Of a stretch of DNA of 51,251 bases, positions 1-9,061 are shown in pieces. Location of the stretch: the NCBI GenBank assembly GCA_000503195.1, contig AYSC01000032.1, positions 1 to 51,251 on the forward strand, read 5' to 3'. The notes below the pieces were generated by a model. That model searched no databases and was not told the DNA's origin. It saw nothing but the letters and a program-made list of their open reading frames with translations. Origin of the DNA: Blastomonas sp. CACIA14H2. Lineage in GTDB: Bacteria > Pseudomonadota > Alphaproteobacteria > Sphingomonadales > Sphingomonadaceae. The position numbers and the translations under genes are program-made. Each line of letters starts with the position of its first letter. Position 1 is the first letter of the stretch.

Positions 1-643
1 GCGCCAGCCCATCTTGTCGAGCCGGGTGCGGGTCACGCCGGGCGCCTCCATCTCGATCAGCAGCAGCGAGATGCCCCCCCGCGCCCGATCCGCCGGTGCG
101 CACCGCGCAGGTCAGCCAGTCGGCGCGCATGCCCGAGGTGATGAACATCTTGGAGCCGTTGACGACATAATGGTCGCCCACGCGCTCGGCCCGGGTCTTG
201 AGGCCCGCGACGTCCGACCCGCCCGAGGGCTCGGTTATGCCGAGCGCGATGATCTTCTCGCCCGCCAGCACCGGCGGCGCAACGCGCTGCTTGAGGTCCT
301 CGCTGCCCAGCGCCAGCACCGGCGGAAGGCCGATGCCGTGCGTCATCAGCGAGGCCGAAAGCCCGCCCGCGCCCACCGCCGCCAGTTCCTCGGTCTGGGT
401 GAGGCCATGGAAGATGTCGAAGCCTTTCGAGTGTCCGCCATATTCCTCGGGATAGCGCAAGCCCAATATGCCCGCCTCGGCCGCCTTGCGGTGCAGGTCG
501 CGCGGCAATTCGCCCTCGGCCTCCCAATGATCGATAAACGGCGCGATCTCGCGCGCGACGAAGCGGCGGACCGATTGCGCCAGCGCCTCGTGGCTGTCGT
601 CGTAAAAGGGCGAGCGTGCGCGCCAGCTGTCGAAATCGGTCAA
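1..643 (-). CDS. acyl-CoA dehydrogenase, N-terminal part, apparent frameshift, runs off left edge
   Basis: Read on the minus strand this gives the N-terminal and middle domains of an FAD-dependent acyl-CoA dehydrogenase, which makes the alpha-beta double bond in acyl-CoA degradation. Visible signatures are the family block ITEPSGGSDVAGLKT and, further on, GSKMFITSG. The likely start is TTG at 643, preceded by GGAGGA; the nearby ATG (649) is followed by a stop after two codons. Near the edge the frame breaks in a run of seven G (minus strand) at 74-80. With six G the reading would continue as GGISLLLIEMEAPGVT, exactly as the family expects; as written it shifts by one. It is therefore a sequencing error, a broken gene or a slippage site. 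The C-terminal catalytic domain lies outside the window. Divergent from the cyclase at 761. Confidence 0.85.
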   Translation of the reverse strand, partial: MTDFDSWRARSPFYDDSHEALAQSVRRFVAREIAPFIDHWEAEGELPRDLHRKAAEAGILGLRYPEEYGGHSKGFDIFHGLTQTEELAAVGAGGLSASLMTHGIGLPPVLALGSEDLKQRVAPPVLAGEKIIALGITEPSGGSDVAGLKTRAERVGDHYVVNGSKMFITSGMRADWLTCAVRTGGSGAGGHLAAADRDGGARRDPHPARQDGLA

Positions 644-760
644 GCCATCCTCCGGTTGTTCTTATGCAAGCGACAATTCCGGGGGCGTTACCGCTTTGTC
701 AATTCCTCGATGTTAATCTCCAGCATCCATGGCCGGGCCGCCAGGGCAGAGGGACCGACG

Positions 761-2068
761 ATGCAGCAGGATGACAACTCGCTCGATATAGCGCGCTCGA
801 GCAGCGGGCGCTTCCTCGATCCCGCGCTCGAGGCGCGCTTCGTCACCGGCGAGCGCCAGGCGCGCGTGGTGCACATGCGGCTGTTCGCAGGCTTTCTCGC
901 CGCGATGCTGATCGGTTATGCGCTGGTCAACCCGCTCTATTTCTCGCGCGCCGACGAGATGAAATTCTCGGTGCTGCTGCTGCCGACGCTTGCGATCCTG
1001 GCGGGCTTTGCCGGGGCGACCTTCTGGCGCGGCTATGCGACCAAGCCGATCGTCGACTTTTCGTGCCTGCTCGGTGTCGCGTTCCTGATCATGGCGGAAA
1101 ATGCGCTGCTCTATGAGGAGATGCAGCGCGAGCATGTCCAACTGCATGCCTCGATCGCCATCAACGGCCTGATCGTCATGGCCTTTGCCGCGATCGCCTT
1201 TGCCGGGCAGACGCGCTGGTTTGCCGCGTGGCTGGCCTCGCATGCCGCGGTCTATTTCACCGTCGTCGCGCTGACCGCGACCGATCTGGTCCCCGCGATC
1301 TACGCGCTGCTCGCCTATGCCACCAGCGCGGCGGTGATGGTGCTGCTCAACTGGTCGGTCGGCCAGGCGCACCGCCAGAGCTTCCTCCTATCCGATGCGC
1401 TTTCGGCGGAAAAGGCCAAGACCGAGCAGCTGCTGTTCAACGTCCTGCCGCCTGCGGTGGCCGAGCGATTGAAAGCCGGGCAGGTCGTCGCCGATGCCTA
1501 TCCCGACGTCTCGGTGGTGTTCATCGACATTTGCGGCTTTTCCGACCTGTCGCGGCGGATCTCGCCGGGGCATCTGGTCGATCTGCTCAACGCCTTCTTC
1601 CTGCTCGCGGACAAGTGCGCCGCGGAAACCGGGGTGGAGAAGGTCAAGACCATCGGCGATGCGTATCTTGCGATCAGCGGCGGCAACAACCCCGCGCACA
1701 ACAGCGCCGATGCCGCGATCCGCTTCGGCGAGGCGGTGATCGCGGGCCTCCCTGCGCTGCGCGCCGCGACCGGCATCGACCTGCACATCCGCTGCGGCAT
1801 CCATACCGGCCCGGTGGTCGGCGGCGTGATCGGCGAGACGCGCATGGCCTATGACTATTGGGGCGAGACGATGAACATCGCCAGCCGCATCGAAGGCACC
1901 GCGCACCCCGATGGCATTGCGGTGTCCGAAACCACCTGGCTGCGCGGGCGCGGCGATCGCCAGTTCGAACTGCCCGAGAAGATCACGCTCAAGGGCGTCG
2001 GCGAAGTGCCGGTCTTCCGGCTCGCCAAGGAGCAGCCGGGCGCCGAGATCATCCGGCTGGCGATTTAA
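761..2068 (+). CDS. membrane-bound class III adenylate cyclase
   Basis: This 435-residue protein should make cAMP from ATP at the inner membrane. About six hydrophobic helices fill residues 40-215, followed by a class III cyclase domain at about 250-420. All catalytic positions are visible: metal-binding D256 (VVFIDICGF) and D300 (TIGDAY), adenine-specifying K296 and D365 (YDYWGE), and transition-state N372 and R376 (MNIASR). The K/D pair argues for adenylate rather than guanylate cyclase. The start at 761 has AGAGGG seven bases upstream; the open frame continues far upstream, but that stretch is antisense to the acyl-CoA dehydrogenase and not cyclase-like. The architecture (six-helix anchor plus one cyclase domain, acting as a homodimer) matches Rv1625c-type enzymes. 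The signal sensed by the membrane part is unknown. Monocistronic by appearance. Confidence 0.9.
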   Translation: MQQDDNSLDIARSSSGRFLDPALEARFVTGERQARVVHMRLFAGFLAAMLIGYALVNPLYFSRADEMKFSVLLLPTLAILAGFAGATFWRGYATKPIVDFSCLLGVAFLIMAENALLYEEMQREHVQLHASIAINGLIVMAFAAIAFAGQTRWFAAWLASHAAVYFTVVALTATDLVPAIYALLAYATSAAVMVLLNWSVGQAHRQSFLLSDALSAEKAKTEQLLFNVLPPAVAERLKAGQVVADAYPDVSVVFIDICGFSDLSRRISPGHLVDLLNAFFLLADKCAAETGVEKVKTIGDAYLAISGGNNPAHNSADAAIRFGEAVIAGLPALRAATGIDLHIRCGIHTGPVVGGVIGETRMAYDYWGETMNIASRIEGTAHPDGIAVSETTWLRGRGDRQFELPEKITLKGVGEVPVFRLAKEQPGAEIIRLAI

Positions 2069-2152
2069 CGCTTCGCGGACAGGGCGTCCCGAAATCGTCC
2101 AGCCTCAATTCAGGGCTTTCATGGCGGGTGCAATTGGCGTTAGTTTAACGCC

Positions 2153-2422
2153 ATGGCAACCATTCTCATCGTGCTGTGCGGCATCATCAACTTTGCGCTT
2201 CACCGCGCGACGATGGAATCGGCGCACCCCATGGCGGTGCAGATGCGCGCGCTGTTCCAGGGCTTCATGCGCGGCTATGGCAGCTACCTGCTCGAATATC
2301 TGATCCTGCTGTCGGCGCTCAGCTTCGCGGCGCTGGGCTACACGATCGCGCTGCCCGCCTATATCGTCTATACCGGTATGAACGGTCTGGCCGGCTGGGC
2401 GATCCTGACTGGCAAGATCTAG
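2153..2422 (+). CDS. small hypothetical membrane protein
   Basis: An 89-residue protein of unknown function. Hydrophobic stretches at about residues 2-15, 45-63 and 64-85 suggest two or three membrane helices, with a short charged stretch between. No recognisable domain or catalytic motif. No clear ribosome-binding site precedes the ATG, so the start is uncertain. Its stop overlaps the stop of glnD on the other strand by four bases, so the two genes are strictly convergent. I support it because of the coherent membrane composition and because it fills the space between the cyclase and glnD, not because the family is known to me. Confidence 0.6.
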   Translation: MATILIVLCGIINFALHRATMESAHPMAVQMRALFQGFMRGYGSYLLEYLILLSALSFAALGYTIALPAYIVYTGMNGLAGWAILTGKI

Positions 2423-5160
2423 GCCGCGACCGCCTGTTCGCTGTCGGGCGAGGCGGCCGCGAGCAGCCGCTTTTCCAGCGTCTTCAGCCGCGACTTGCTG
2501 TCGATCTTGTCGCCCAGCAGATCGGTGACATAGAAGGTATCGACCGCGCGCTCGCCATAGGTCGCGACATGCGCCGAATGGACGATGCACTTGAGGTCGA
2601 ACAATGCGAAGGCGAGCCGGTTGAGCAGCGCCGGCCGGTCGAGCGCGTTCACCTCGATCACGGTGAAGCGGTTCGACGCCTTGTTGTCGACCAGCACATT
2701 GGGCGCGATGCTGAACGCTTCCGCGCGGGGTCGGGCGGTCGGGCGCGCGATCAGCCTGGGGGTCAGCGCGACGCGGTTGGCCAGCGCATCGGCGATCGCG
2801 GTCTTGAGCCGCGCGATCTGGCTTTCCTCCATGAACGGGCGGCCGAGTGGGTCCTGCACCAGGAAATTGTCGAGCGCCATGCCGTCGCGCCGGGTGTGGA
2901 TGCGCGCGTCGATGATGTTGCCGCCGGCCAAGTGGATCCCGCCCGCGATGCGATAGAACAGCCCGGGATGGTCGGCCGCGCTCACCGTCACCAGGGTCGC
3001 GCCGCGCGCGGGATAGAATTCCGCCGCGACGGTCAGCGGCTCGCTGTCGTGCGCGTCGATCAGCTTCAGGTTCTGCGCGATGATGTCCTCGGGCTCGGCG
3101 ATCCAATAGGCATCGTCGAGCTTGCGCGCGAGCTGGACGAACCGCCCCTCGTCGATTCCCAGCGCCGCGCGCGCAGCCTCCTGCTTGGCGATCACGCGCT
3201 CGCGGCGCCCGTGCTGCTTGTGGCCCAGCCGCAGCACCTCCTCGGTCGATTCAAACAGGGTGCCGAGCAACTGGCGCTTCCAGCTGTTCCAGATGCCCGG
3301 CCCCACCGCGCGGATATCGACCACGGTGAGCACCAGCAGCAGTTTGAGCCGTTCGGGGCTCTGCACCATGGCGGCAAAATCGGCGATGGTCTTGTAATCG
3401 GTCAGGTCGCGCTTGAACGCGGTCGCCGACATCAGCAGGTGATAGCGCACCAGCCAGGCGACCTGCTCGGTCTCGGCCTCGGTCATGCCGAGCCGCGGGC
3501 ACAGTTTCATAGCGACTTCGGCGCCGAGCACGCTGTGGTCGCCGCGCCGCCCCTTGGCAATGTCGTGCAGCAGCGTGGCGACGAACAGCACCCGGCGGCT
3601 GATCAGCTTCTGCATCACCTCATAGGCAAGCGGGTGATCGTCCTTGAGCTCGCCCGATTCGATCCTGGCGAGCAGCCCGATCGCGCGGATCGAATGTTCG
3701 TCCACCGTATAATGATGGTACATGTCGAACTGCATCTGCGCGACGACGCGGCCGAAATCGGGCACGAAACGGCCGAACACGGTCGCCTCGTTCATCCAGC
3801 GCAGCACCAGTTCGGGGTCGCGCGGGCTGCACAGCACGTCCATGAACAGCGCATTGGCGCGCGGGTCGGCGCGGACATTGCGGTCGATCAGATGCGCATC
3901 GAGGCTCGCCTGGCGCATCGCGCTGGGGTGGATTTCCACCTTGTGCTTGTCGGCCAGATGAAAGATCTCGATCAGCCGCACCGGGTCCTCGCGGAAGAAT
4001 TCGGGCCGGGGCAGCGCGAGCCTTCCGCGATCGAGGATGAAGCCCGAGAGCTTGCGCGGACGCCGGCGCAGGATCGAGGGGATGAAACGCCGGTCGCGCG
4101 CGGCGAACTGGTCGTCGAGCTGCGCCAGGAACACGCCGGTCAGGTCGCCGACGCGTTTGGCGTTGAGGAAGAAATATTGCATGAACCGCTCGACCGCCGA
4201 CTTGCCCGGCCGATCGGCAAAGCGCATCCGCGTGGCGACCTCGCGCTGCAGGTCGAAGGTCAGCCGGTCCTCGGCGCGCCCGGTAATGTCGTGCAGATGG
4301 CAGCGCACCGCCCAGAGGAAATTGGCCGATCGACGAAAGCCGCGATATTCGGTCATGGTCAGCAGGCCCGCATCGACCAGCTCGGCGGCCGATCGCACCT
4401 GGTGGATGTACTTGCCGATCCAGTAGAGCGTGTGCAGGTCGCGCAGGCCGCCCTTGCCGTCCTTGACATTGGGCTCGACGACATAGCGGCTGTCGCCCAT
4501 GCGCTTGTGCCGCGCGTCGCGTTCCTCGAGCTTCTGCGACACGAAATCGCGCGCGGTGCCGGTGACGACATCCTTCCAGAAGCGCGCCGAAGCCTCGCGA
4601 TAAATGTCCTGGTCGCCCCAGACATACCGCCCTTCGAGCAGCGCGGTGCGGATGGTGAGGTCGCCGCGCGCCTGGCGAACCATCTCGTCGATCGAGCGGC
4701 TGGAATGCCCGACCTTCAGGCCGAGATCCCACATCATGTAGAGCATCGCCTCGATCGCCTGCTCGGTCCAGCTGTTCTTGCGCAGCGGGGTGAGGAAGGC
4801 GATGTCGACATCGCTGTGCGGCGCCATCTCGCCGCGGCCATAGCCGCCCACCGCCGCGATGCAGAAATGCTCGCCCGTGCTGTGATTGGCGACCGGATAC
4901 TGAAAGCGCACGACATAATCGTGGATCAGCCGCACGATCTGGTCGATCAGGAACGACTGCGCCGCCGCGCAATCATGCCCCGCCGCCGGATTGGCGTGCA
5001 GCCGCGCCGCGATCTCCGCGCGCCCCGCCGCCAGCGCCTCGCGCAATATGGTGACCACGGGCATGCGCGCGCGCTCGCCCAGTTCGGCGGCGAACTCGGC
5101 GATGCGCGCATCGAGCGCACGGCGATCGATGATCGCGCGCTGGTTGGCAACGGGGTTCAT
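2419..5160 (-). CDS. glnD: [protein-PII] uridylyltransferase / uridylyl-removing enzyme
   Basis: GlnD senses glutamine and adds or removes UMP on PII proteins, controlling nitrogen assimilation. At 913 residues it has the usual length and order: nucleotidyltransferase domain with GGYGRGEM at 105-112 and metal-binding D117 and D119 (HSDVDI); the central block YVVEPNVKDGKGGLRDLHTL; an HD hydrolase domain with H532-D533 (LLHDIAKGRRGDHS) for UMP removal; and two C-terminal ACT domains for glutamine, the first around VSAADHPGLFYRIA and the second around ALDRPALLNRLAFAL. ATG at 5160 is chosen because the open frame upstream has no homology-like content and GlnD normally begins shortly before the N-terminal helix. 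The fully open 1024-codon frame on the opposite strand is a GC-driven shadow. Confidence 0.97.
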   Translation of the reverse strand: MNPVANQRAIIDRRALDARIAEFAAELGERARMPVVTILREALAAGRAEIAARLHANPAAGHDCAAAQSFLIDQIVRLIHDYVVRFQYPVANHSTGEHFCIAAVGGYGRGEMAPHSDVDIAFLTPLRKNSWTEQAIEAMLYMMWDLGLKVGHSSRSIDEMVRQARGDLTIRTALLEGRYVWGDQDIYREASARFWKDVVTGTARDFVSQKLEERDARHKRMGDSRYVVEPNVKDGKGGLRDLHTLYWIGKYIHQVRSAAELVDAGLLTMTEYRGFRRSANFLWAVRCHLHDITGRAEDRLTFDLQREVATRMRFADRPGKSAVERFMQYFFLNAKRVGDLTGVFLAQLDDQFAARDRRFIPSILRRRPRKLSGFILDRGRLALPRPEFFREDPVRLIEIFHLADKHKVEIHPSAMRQASLDAHLIDRNVRADPRANALFMDVLCSPRDPELVLRWMNEATVFGRFVPDFGRVVAQMQFDMYHHYTVDEHSIRAIGLLARIESGELKDDHPLAYEVMQKLISRRVLFVATLLHDIAKGRRGDHSVLGAEVAMKLCPRLGMTEAETEQVAWLVRYHLLMSATAFKRDLTDYKTIADFAAMVQSPERLKLLLVLTVVDIRAVGPGIWNSWKRQLLGTLFESTEEVLRLGHKQHGRRERVIAKQEAARAALGIDEGRFVQLARKLDDAYWIAEPEDIIAQNLKLIDAHDSEPLTVAAEFYPARGATLVTVSAADHPGLFYRIAGGIHLAGGNIIDARIHTRRDGMALDNFLVQDPLGRPFMEESQIARLKTAIADALANRVALTPRLIARPTARPRAEAFSIAPNVLVDNKASNRFTVIEVNALDRPALLNRLAFALFDLKCIVHSAHVATYGERAVDTFYVTDLLGDKIDSKSRLKTLEKRLLAAASPDSEQAVAA

Positions 5161-5191
5161 GGCAAGCAGCGATACAGGCTGGGGGTTAAGG

Positions 5192-6910
5192 TCAGGTGGC
5201 GGCTCCCGCTTCGGCCTTGGCGGCGGCCTGATAGGATTTGCGCAAGCTGACCTTGTCGATCTTCGCGGTGCCCAGACGCGGCAGCGCCTCGGCGCTCTGC
5301 CACAGCCGCGCCGGCACCTTGAACGCAGCAAGCTGGCCCGAGAGGAATTCGGTGAGCTGCTCGTCGGTCAGGCTGGCGCCTTCGCGCACGACATAGACCG
5401 CGCCGACAATCTCGCCGAAGCGCTCGTCGGGAATGCCGAATACGCTCGCCTCGGCAATGTCGGGATGCGCATAGATCGCCGATTCCACCTCGACACAGCT
5501 GATATTCTCGCCGCCGCGGATGATGATGTCCTTCTTGCGGTCGACGATGAACAGATAGCCGTCGGCGTCGAGATAGCCGAGATCCCCGGTGCGGAAATAG
5601 CCGTCGGGCATGATCGCGGCCTTCGTTGCCGCCTCGTTGTTCCAATAGCCCAGGAAATTGGCGATAGAGCGGATCGCGACCTCGCCGACCTGGCCCTGGG
5701 GCAGCGGGTGGCCGGTATCGTCGAGGATCGCCAGGTCCACCAGCGGGCGCGAGGCCTGGCCGGTGCTGTCGGGCTTGGCCATGTAGTTCTCGTTGAAATT
5801 GCCGCAGCCCACGCCGTTGGTCTCGGTGAGGCCATAGCCGAGGATCGGGAAGGCCCAGTCCATCGTCTCCTTGATCCGCTTGACATGCTCGACCGGACGC
5901 GGCGCGCCGCCGGCGGCAAAGGTGACGCAGGTCTTGAGGTCGTACTTGTCGCGATTGGGGTGCTGCGCGATCTCGTAGCTCATCAGCGGCACGCCGACGA
6001 AATAGCTGATCTTCTCCTTCTCGATCAGCCGCATCGCCTCTTCGGCATCCCATTTGGGCATCAGCACGAGCTTGCGCCCGATGACGAAGCTCTGGAGCAG
6101 CACCGGCACCTCGGCGGTGACGTGGAACAGCGGCACGTTGAGCAGCGTCGCGGGCTGGCCCTCGGGCGGCTTGCCCTGCCTCGTGACAATGTTGAGCGCC
6201 ATGAGCGTCTGCGCGACATAGCTGAACACGCCCTGCACCACGCCGCGATGGTCGGAAAACGCGCCCTTGGACTGGCCCGTGGAGCCCGAGGTGAAGAGGA
6301 TCGTCGCGATATCGTCGCCGGTAAGCTCGGGCAGCTCGGTACCTGCATCGCCGCCGGCTTCGAGCAGCGGCGCCAGCCCCTTTTCGGGCGGACCGTCATG
6401 GCTGATGACGACGACCCGCGCATCGCCGATCGCGCCGCATTCGGCGATCCGCTTTGCGCAGCGATCGTCGGCGAGCACCAGCGTGCAATCGACATCGCTG
6501 ATCCCGGCACACAATTCGGGGCCCTGCCACCAGCCGTTGAGCAGCGTGGCGACGCCGCCGGCCATGAGGATGCCCATATAGGCGATGATCCAGTTGGCCG
6601 AGTTGCGCGCGGCAATGCCCACGCGGTCGCCCTTCTTGATGCCATGGCCCGCGATCAGCGCGGCGGCGACATGGCGTGCGGCGGCATAGCTTTGTCCGAA
6701 AGTCAGCCGCGTCTCGCCATCGACCAGGAATTCGGCATCGGCATGCTGCATGCAGAAATAGGCAAAGAAATGCGACAGCGCGGGCGGGGCCGACGCGATC
6801 ATGGGCAGTTTCTGGCCGTATTTCTCGAAAGTCGTCAAGGGCAGCATCCCGCCTTCGCCGGTCAGCGCCTGGATGGCTTCATCCATCATCTGGTCCAGCT
6901 CGGTCGCCAT
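5192..6910 (-). CDS. long/medium-chain acyl-CoA synthetase (AMP-forming)
   Basis: A 572-residue ANL-superfamily enzyme that activates a carboxylic acid to acyl-AMP and then acyl-CoA. Visible motifs: P-loop [26 protein letters not shown] (A5), the [20 protein letters not shown] hinge block, [13 protein letters not shown], and the C-terminal catalytic lysine in [13 protein letters not shown]. The specificity pocket does not tell the substrate; a fatty acid or an aromatic/alicyclic acid would fit. ATG at 6910 has AGGAG eight bases upstream; an adjacent in-frame TTG at 6913 is possible. It lies 31 bp upstream of glnD on the same strand and diverges from lgt, with 67 bp between starts. Acyl-CoA dehydrogenases elsewhere in the window may act on its products, but they are not in the same operon. 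Confidence 0.92.
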   Translation of the reverse strand: MATELDQMMDEAIQALTGEGGMLPLTTFEKYGQKLPMIASAPPALSHFFAYFCMQHADAEFLVDGETRLTFGQSYAAARHVAAALIAGHGIKKGDRVGIAARNSANWIIAYMGILMAGGVATLLNGWWQGPELCAGISDVDCTLVLADDRCAKRIAECGAIGDARVVVISHDGPPEKGLAPLLEAGGDAGTELPELTGDDIATILFTSGSTGQSKGAFSDHRGVVQGVFSYVAQTLMALNIVTRQGKPPEGQPATLLNVPLFHVTAEVPVLLQSFVIGRKLVLMPKWDAEEAMRLIEKEKISYFVGVPLMSYEIAQHPNRDKYDLKTCVTFAAGGAPRPVEHVKRIKETMDWAFPILGYGLTETNGVGCGNFNENYMAKPDSTGQASRPLVDLAILDDTGHPLPQGQVGEVAIRSIANFLGYWNNEAATKAAIMPDGYFRTGDLGYLDADGYLFIVDRKKDIIIRGGENISCVEVESAIYAHPDIAEASVFGIPDERFGEIVGAVYVVREGASLTDEQLTEFLSGQLAAFKVPARLWQSAEALPRLGTAKIDKVSLRKSYQAAAKAEAGAAT

Positions 6911-6977
6911 CAATATCTCTCCTCTTTCGCTTGTGCTTATACGCCCTTATGAAGGGGAAAACCCTTGGGGAAAAGCC

Positions 6978-7868
6978 TTGATCCTGCCCATTTCGGCGCT
7001 AGCCGCCAACATTGCCGCCAGCGCGAGCGCTGCCGCCGCCAAGTCCGCGATCCGCTTCGAGGAGCTGGGCCTGTCGCCGGTCGCGCTGCAGATCGGGTCG
7101 TTCCAGCTCAAATGGTACAGCCTGGCCTATCTGTTCGGCATCCTGATCGGCTATTGGTACATGGGGCGGATGCTGAAGGCGCCCGGCGCGCCGATGGCGC
7201 AGCGGCACGCCGATGACCTGATGCTCTATTGCACGCTCGGCATCATCCTGGGCGGACGGCTGGGCTATGTCACCTTCTACCGCCCCGATCTCTATTCGAC
7301 CCCGCTCGAGGTGTTCAAGGTCTGGGAGGGCGGAATGTCCTTCCATGGTGGGCTGATCGGCGTGCTGCTGGCCATCGCGTTCCTGACCTGGCGCAACAAG
7401 TTGAGCTATCTGCGCGTCGGCGATTATGTCTCGTGCGTGGTGCCGCTGGGGCTGTTTTTCGGGCGGCTGGCGAATTTCGTCAATGCAGAGCTCTGGGGCC
7501 GCCCCACCGACGTGCCCTGGGCGATCATCTTCCCGACCGATCCCGATGGCCTGCCGCGCCATCCCAGCCAGCTCTACGAGGCGGGGCTCGAAGGGCTGGT
7601 GCTGGGTCTGGTGCTGATGATCCTGTTCTGGAAGACCGATGTGCGCCACCGTCCCGGTTTTCTCGGCGGGGTGTTCCTCGCGGGCTATGGCGCCGCGCGC
7701 TTCATCGTCGAATATTTCCGCAACCCCGATGCGCATCTGATCGAATTTGCCGAGCAGACGGGGATGAGCATGGGCCAGTGGCTCACCGTGCCGATGATCC
7801 TGATCGGCCTCTACCTGATCGTCAGCTCGCGCGGACGCACGGCCAAGCCGCTGCCCGCCACCGCCTGA
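6978..7868 (+). CDS. lgt: prolipoprotein diacylglyceryl transferase
   Basis: Lgt is an inner-membrane enzyme that transfers diacylglycerol from phosphatidylglycerol to the lipobox cysteine of prolipoproteins. The 296-residue product has seven or so hydrophobic helices and the family hallmarks: HGGLIG (H123), the signature [14 protein letters not shown] (from about 162; R163 corresponds to the essential arginine) and [12 protein letters not shown]. The family usually has GN in that signature; here it is AN. No ATG is available near the expected N-terminus, so TTG at 6978 is chosen; the ribosome-binding site is weak (GGGG). The first 25 residues are alanine-rich and longer than in many homologues. 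The next gene follows after four bases, so the two are probably co-transcribed. Confidence 0.95.
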   Translation: MILPISALAANIAASASAAAAKSAIRFEELGLSPVALQIGSFQLKWYSLAYLFGILIGYWYMGRMLKAPGAPMAQRHADDLMLYCTLGIILGGRLGYVTFYRPDLYSTPLEVFKVWEGGMSFHGGLIGVLLAIAFLTWRNKLSYLRVGDYVSCVVPLGLFFGRLANFVNAELWGRPTDVPWAIIFPTDPDGLPRHPSQLYEAGLEGLVLGLVLMILFWKTDVRHRPGFLGGVFLAGYGAARFIVEYFRNPDAHLIEFAEQTGMSMGQWLTVPMILIGLYLIVSSRGRTAKPLPATA

Positions 7869-7872
7869 ACCG

Positions 7873-8955
7873 ATGGACGAGACCGAAGGCGAGGGGGCAG
7901 CGCCGCAGGGGCTCGAGGCGGTGTTCCGGCGGCTGATCGGCGCGACCGGGCCGATCAGCGTCGCGCACTATATGGCCGAGGCCAACGCGCATTATTACAA
8001 CCGCGCCGATCCGCTCGGCACCACTGGCGATTTCATCACCGCGCCCGAGATCAGCCAGATGTTCGGCGAGATGATCGGGCTGTGGCTGGCCGATCAGTGG
8101 CAGCAGGTGGGCAAGCCGGCGCTGTGCCATTTCGTCGAGTTCGGCCCCGGCAGGGGGACGCTGGCGGCGGACGCGCTGCGCGCGATGGAGCAGTTCGACT
8201 TTCGCCCGAAGGTGCATCTGATCGAGGGCAGCAGCGCGCTGCGCATGGCGCAGAAACTGAGCGTGCCCGGCGCGACCTGGCATGACGGGCTCGACAGCGT
8301 CCCGCGCGAGGGGCCGCTGCTGATCGTCGCCAACGAATTTCTCGATGCGCTGCCGGTGCGCCAGATCGTGCGCACCGAAAAGGGCTGGCGCGAGCGGGTG
8401 GTGGTGCACAATGGCGAGCGCTTTCTGCCCGTCGCGGGCGCGCGGCCGATGGATACGGCGGTCCCGGCGGAGCTCGCCGACAGTCCCGAAGGCACGATCC
8501 TCGAGAGTAGCCCGGCCGCCGCCGGCATGGCGTACGAGATCGCCGCGCGGCTGAAGGCGCAGGGCGGCGCGGCCTTGTTCATCGACTACGGCTATGCCGA
8601 GCCCCGGACGGGAAGCACGCTGCAGGCGGTGCGCGCGCACCAGAAGGTCGATCCGTTCGCCGATCCGGGGCTCGCCGATCTCACCGCCCTGGTCGATTTT
8701 CCGCAGCTCCAGCGGATCGCGCTGGCGGGCGATGTCGATTGCCACGGCCCGGTGGGGCAGGGCGACTGGCTGATGGCGCTGGGCATCGCGCAGCGCGCGG
8801 CGATGCTCGCCAAGGGCCAGCCCGGCCGGGCTCAGGAGATCATGACCGCGCTCGACCGGCTGGTCTCGCCCGAACAGATGGGCACGCTGTTCAAGGTGCT
8901 CGCCTATCGCGGCCCGGGATGGCCGGTCGGCGCGGGGTTTGCGGGCGCATCCTGA
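7873..8955 (+). CDS. MidA/NDUFAF7-family SAM-dependent methyltransferase
   Basis: A 360-residue class I methyltransferase of the DUF185 family. The mitochondrial member NDUFAF7/MidA methylates an arginine of a complex I subunit during assembly; a similar role is possible here but unproven. Diagnostic stretches: GDFITAPEISQMFGEMIG (52-69), the SAM-binding FVEFGPGRGTLAAD (87-100) and NEFLDALPVRQ. Length fits the family. It follows lgt by four bases. The gene ends just before a pair of strong palindromes that could stop transcription. Confidence 0.9.
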   Translation: MDETEGEGAAPQGLEAVFRRLIGATGPISVAHYMAEANAHYYNRADPLGTTGDFITAPEISQMFGEMIGLWLADQWQQVGKPALCHFVEFGPGRGTLAADALRAMEQFDFRPKVHLIEGSSALRMAQKLSVPGATWHDGLDSVPREGPLLIVANEFLDALPVRQIVRTEKGWRERVVVHNGERFLPVAGARPMDTAVPAELADSPEGTILESSPAAAGMAYEIAARLKAQGGAALFIDYGYAEPRTGSTLQAVRAHQKVDPFADPGLADLTALVDFPQLQRIALAGDVDCHGPVGQGDWLMALGIAQRAAMLAKGQPGRAQEIMTALDRLVSPEQMGTLFKVLAYRGPGWPVGAGFAGAS

Positions 8956-8961
8956 CTTTAT

Positions 8962-9042
8962 CGTCATTCCCGCGAAGGCGGGAATCCCGCTTTTTCAACA
9001 CGGCACCCCAGTAGCGTCACCCCCGCGTGCGCGGGGGTGACG
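8962..9042. repeat. composite palindromic intergenic element, copy 1
   Basis: Two hairpins occupy the convergent gap between the MidA-type gene and the Sua5-type gene. The first is ATTCCCGC-GAAG-GCGGGAAT at 8966-8985, a perfect 8-bp stem. The second, at 9015-9042, has a perfect 12-bp stem (CGTCACCCCCGC against its complement) with a GTGC loop. The same pair of units in the same order recurs at 29841-29920, also in a convergent gap. It is a REP-like repeat and could act as a bidirectional terminator, though no T-run follows the stems. Confidence 0.85.
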
Positions 9043-9061
9043 GGTAAAGATGGCAATTGGC

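Noticed and set aside
14-760. N-terminal extension of the adenylate cyclase
   Set aside because: Antisense to the acyl-CoA dehydrogenase; the cyclase proper begins at 761 with a ribosome-binding site.
2176-5250. 1024-codon open frame on the plus strand over glnD
   Set aside because: Arg/Asp/His-rich composition typical of antisense frames in GC-rich DNA; glnD on the other strand has all domains and motifs.
4991-6952. 653-codon plus-strand frame over the acyl-CoA synthetase
   Set aside because: Antisense shadow; no motif, and it begins within glnD.
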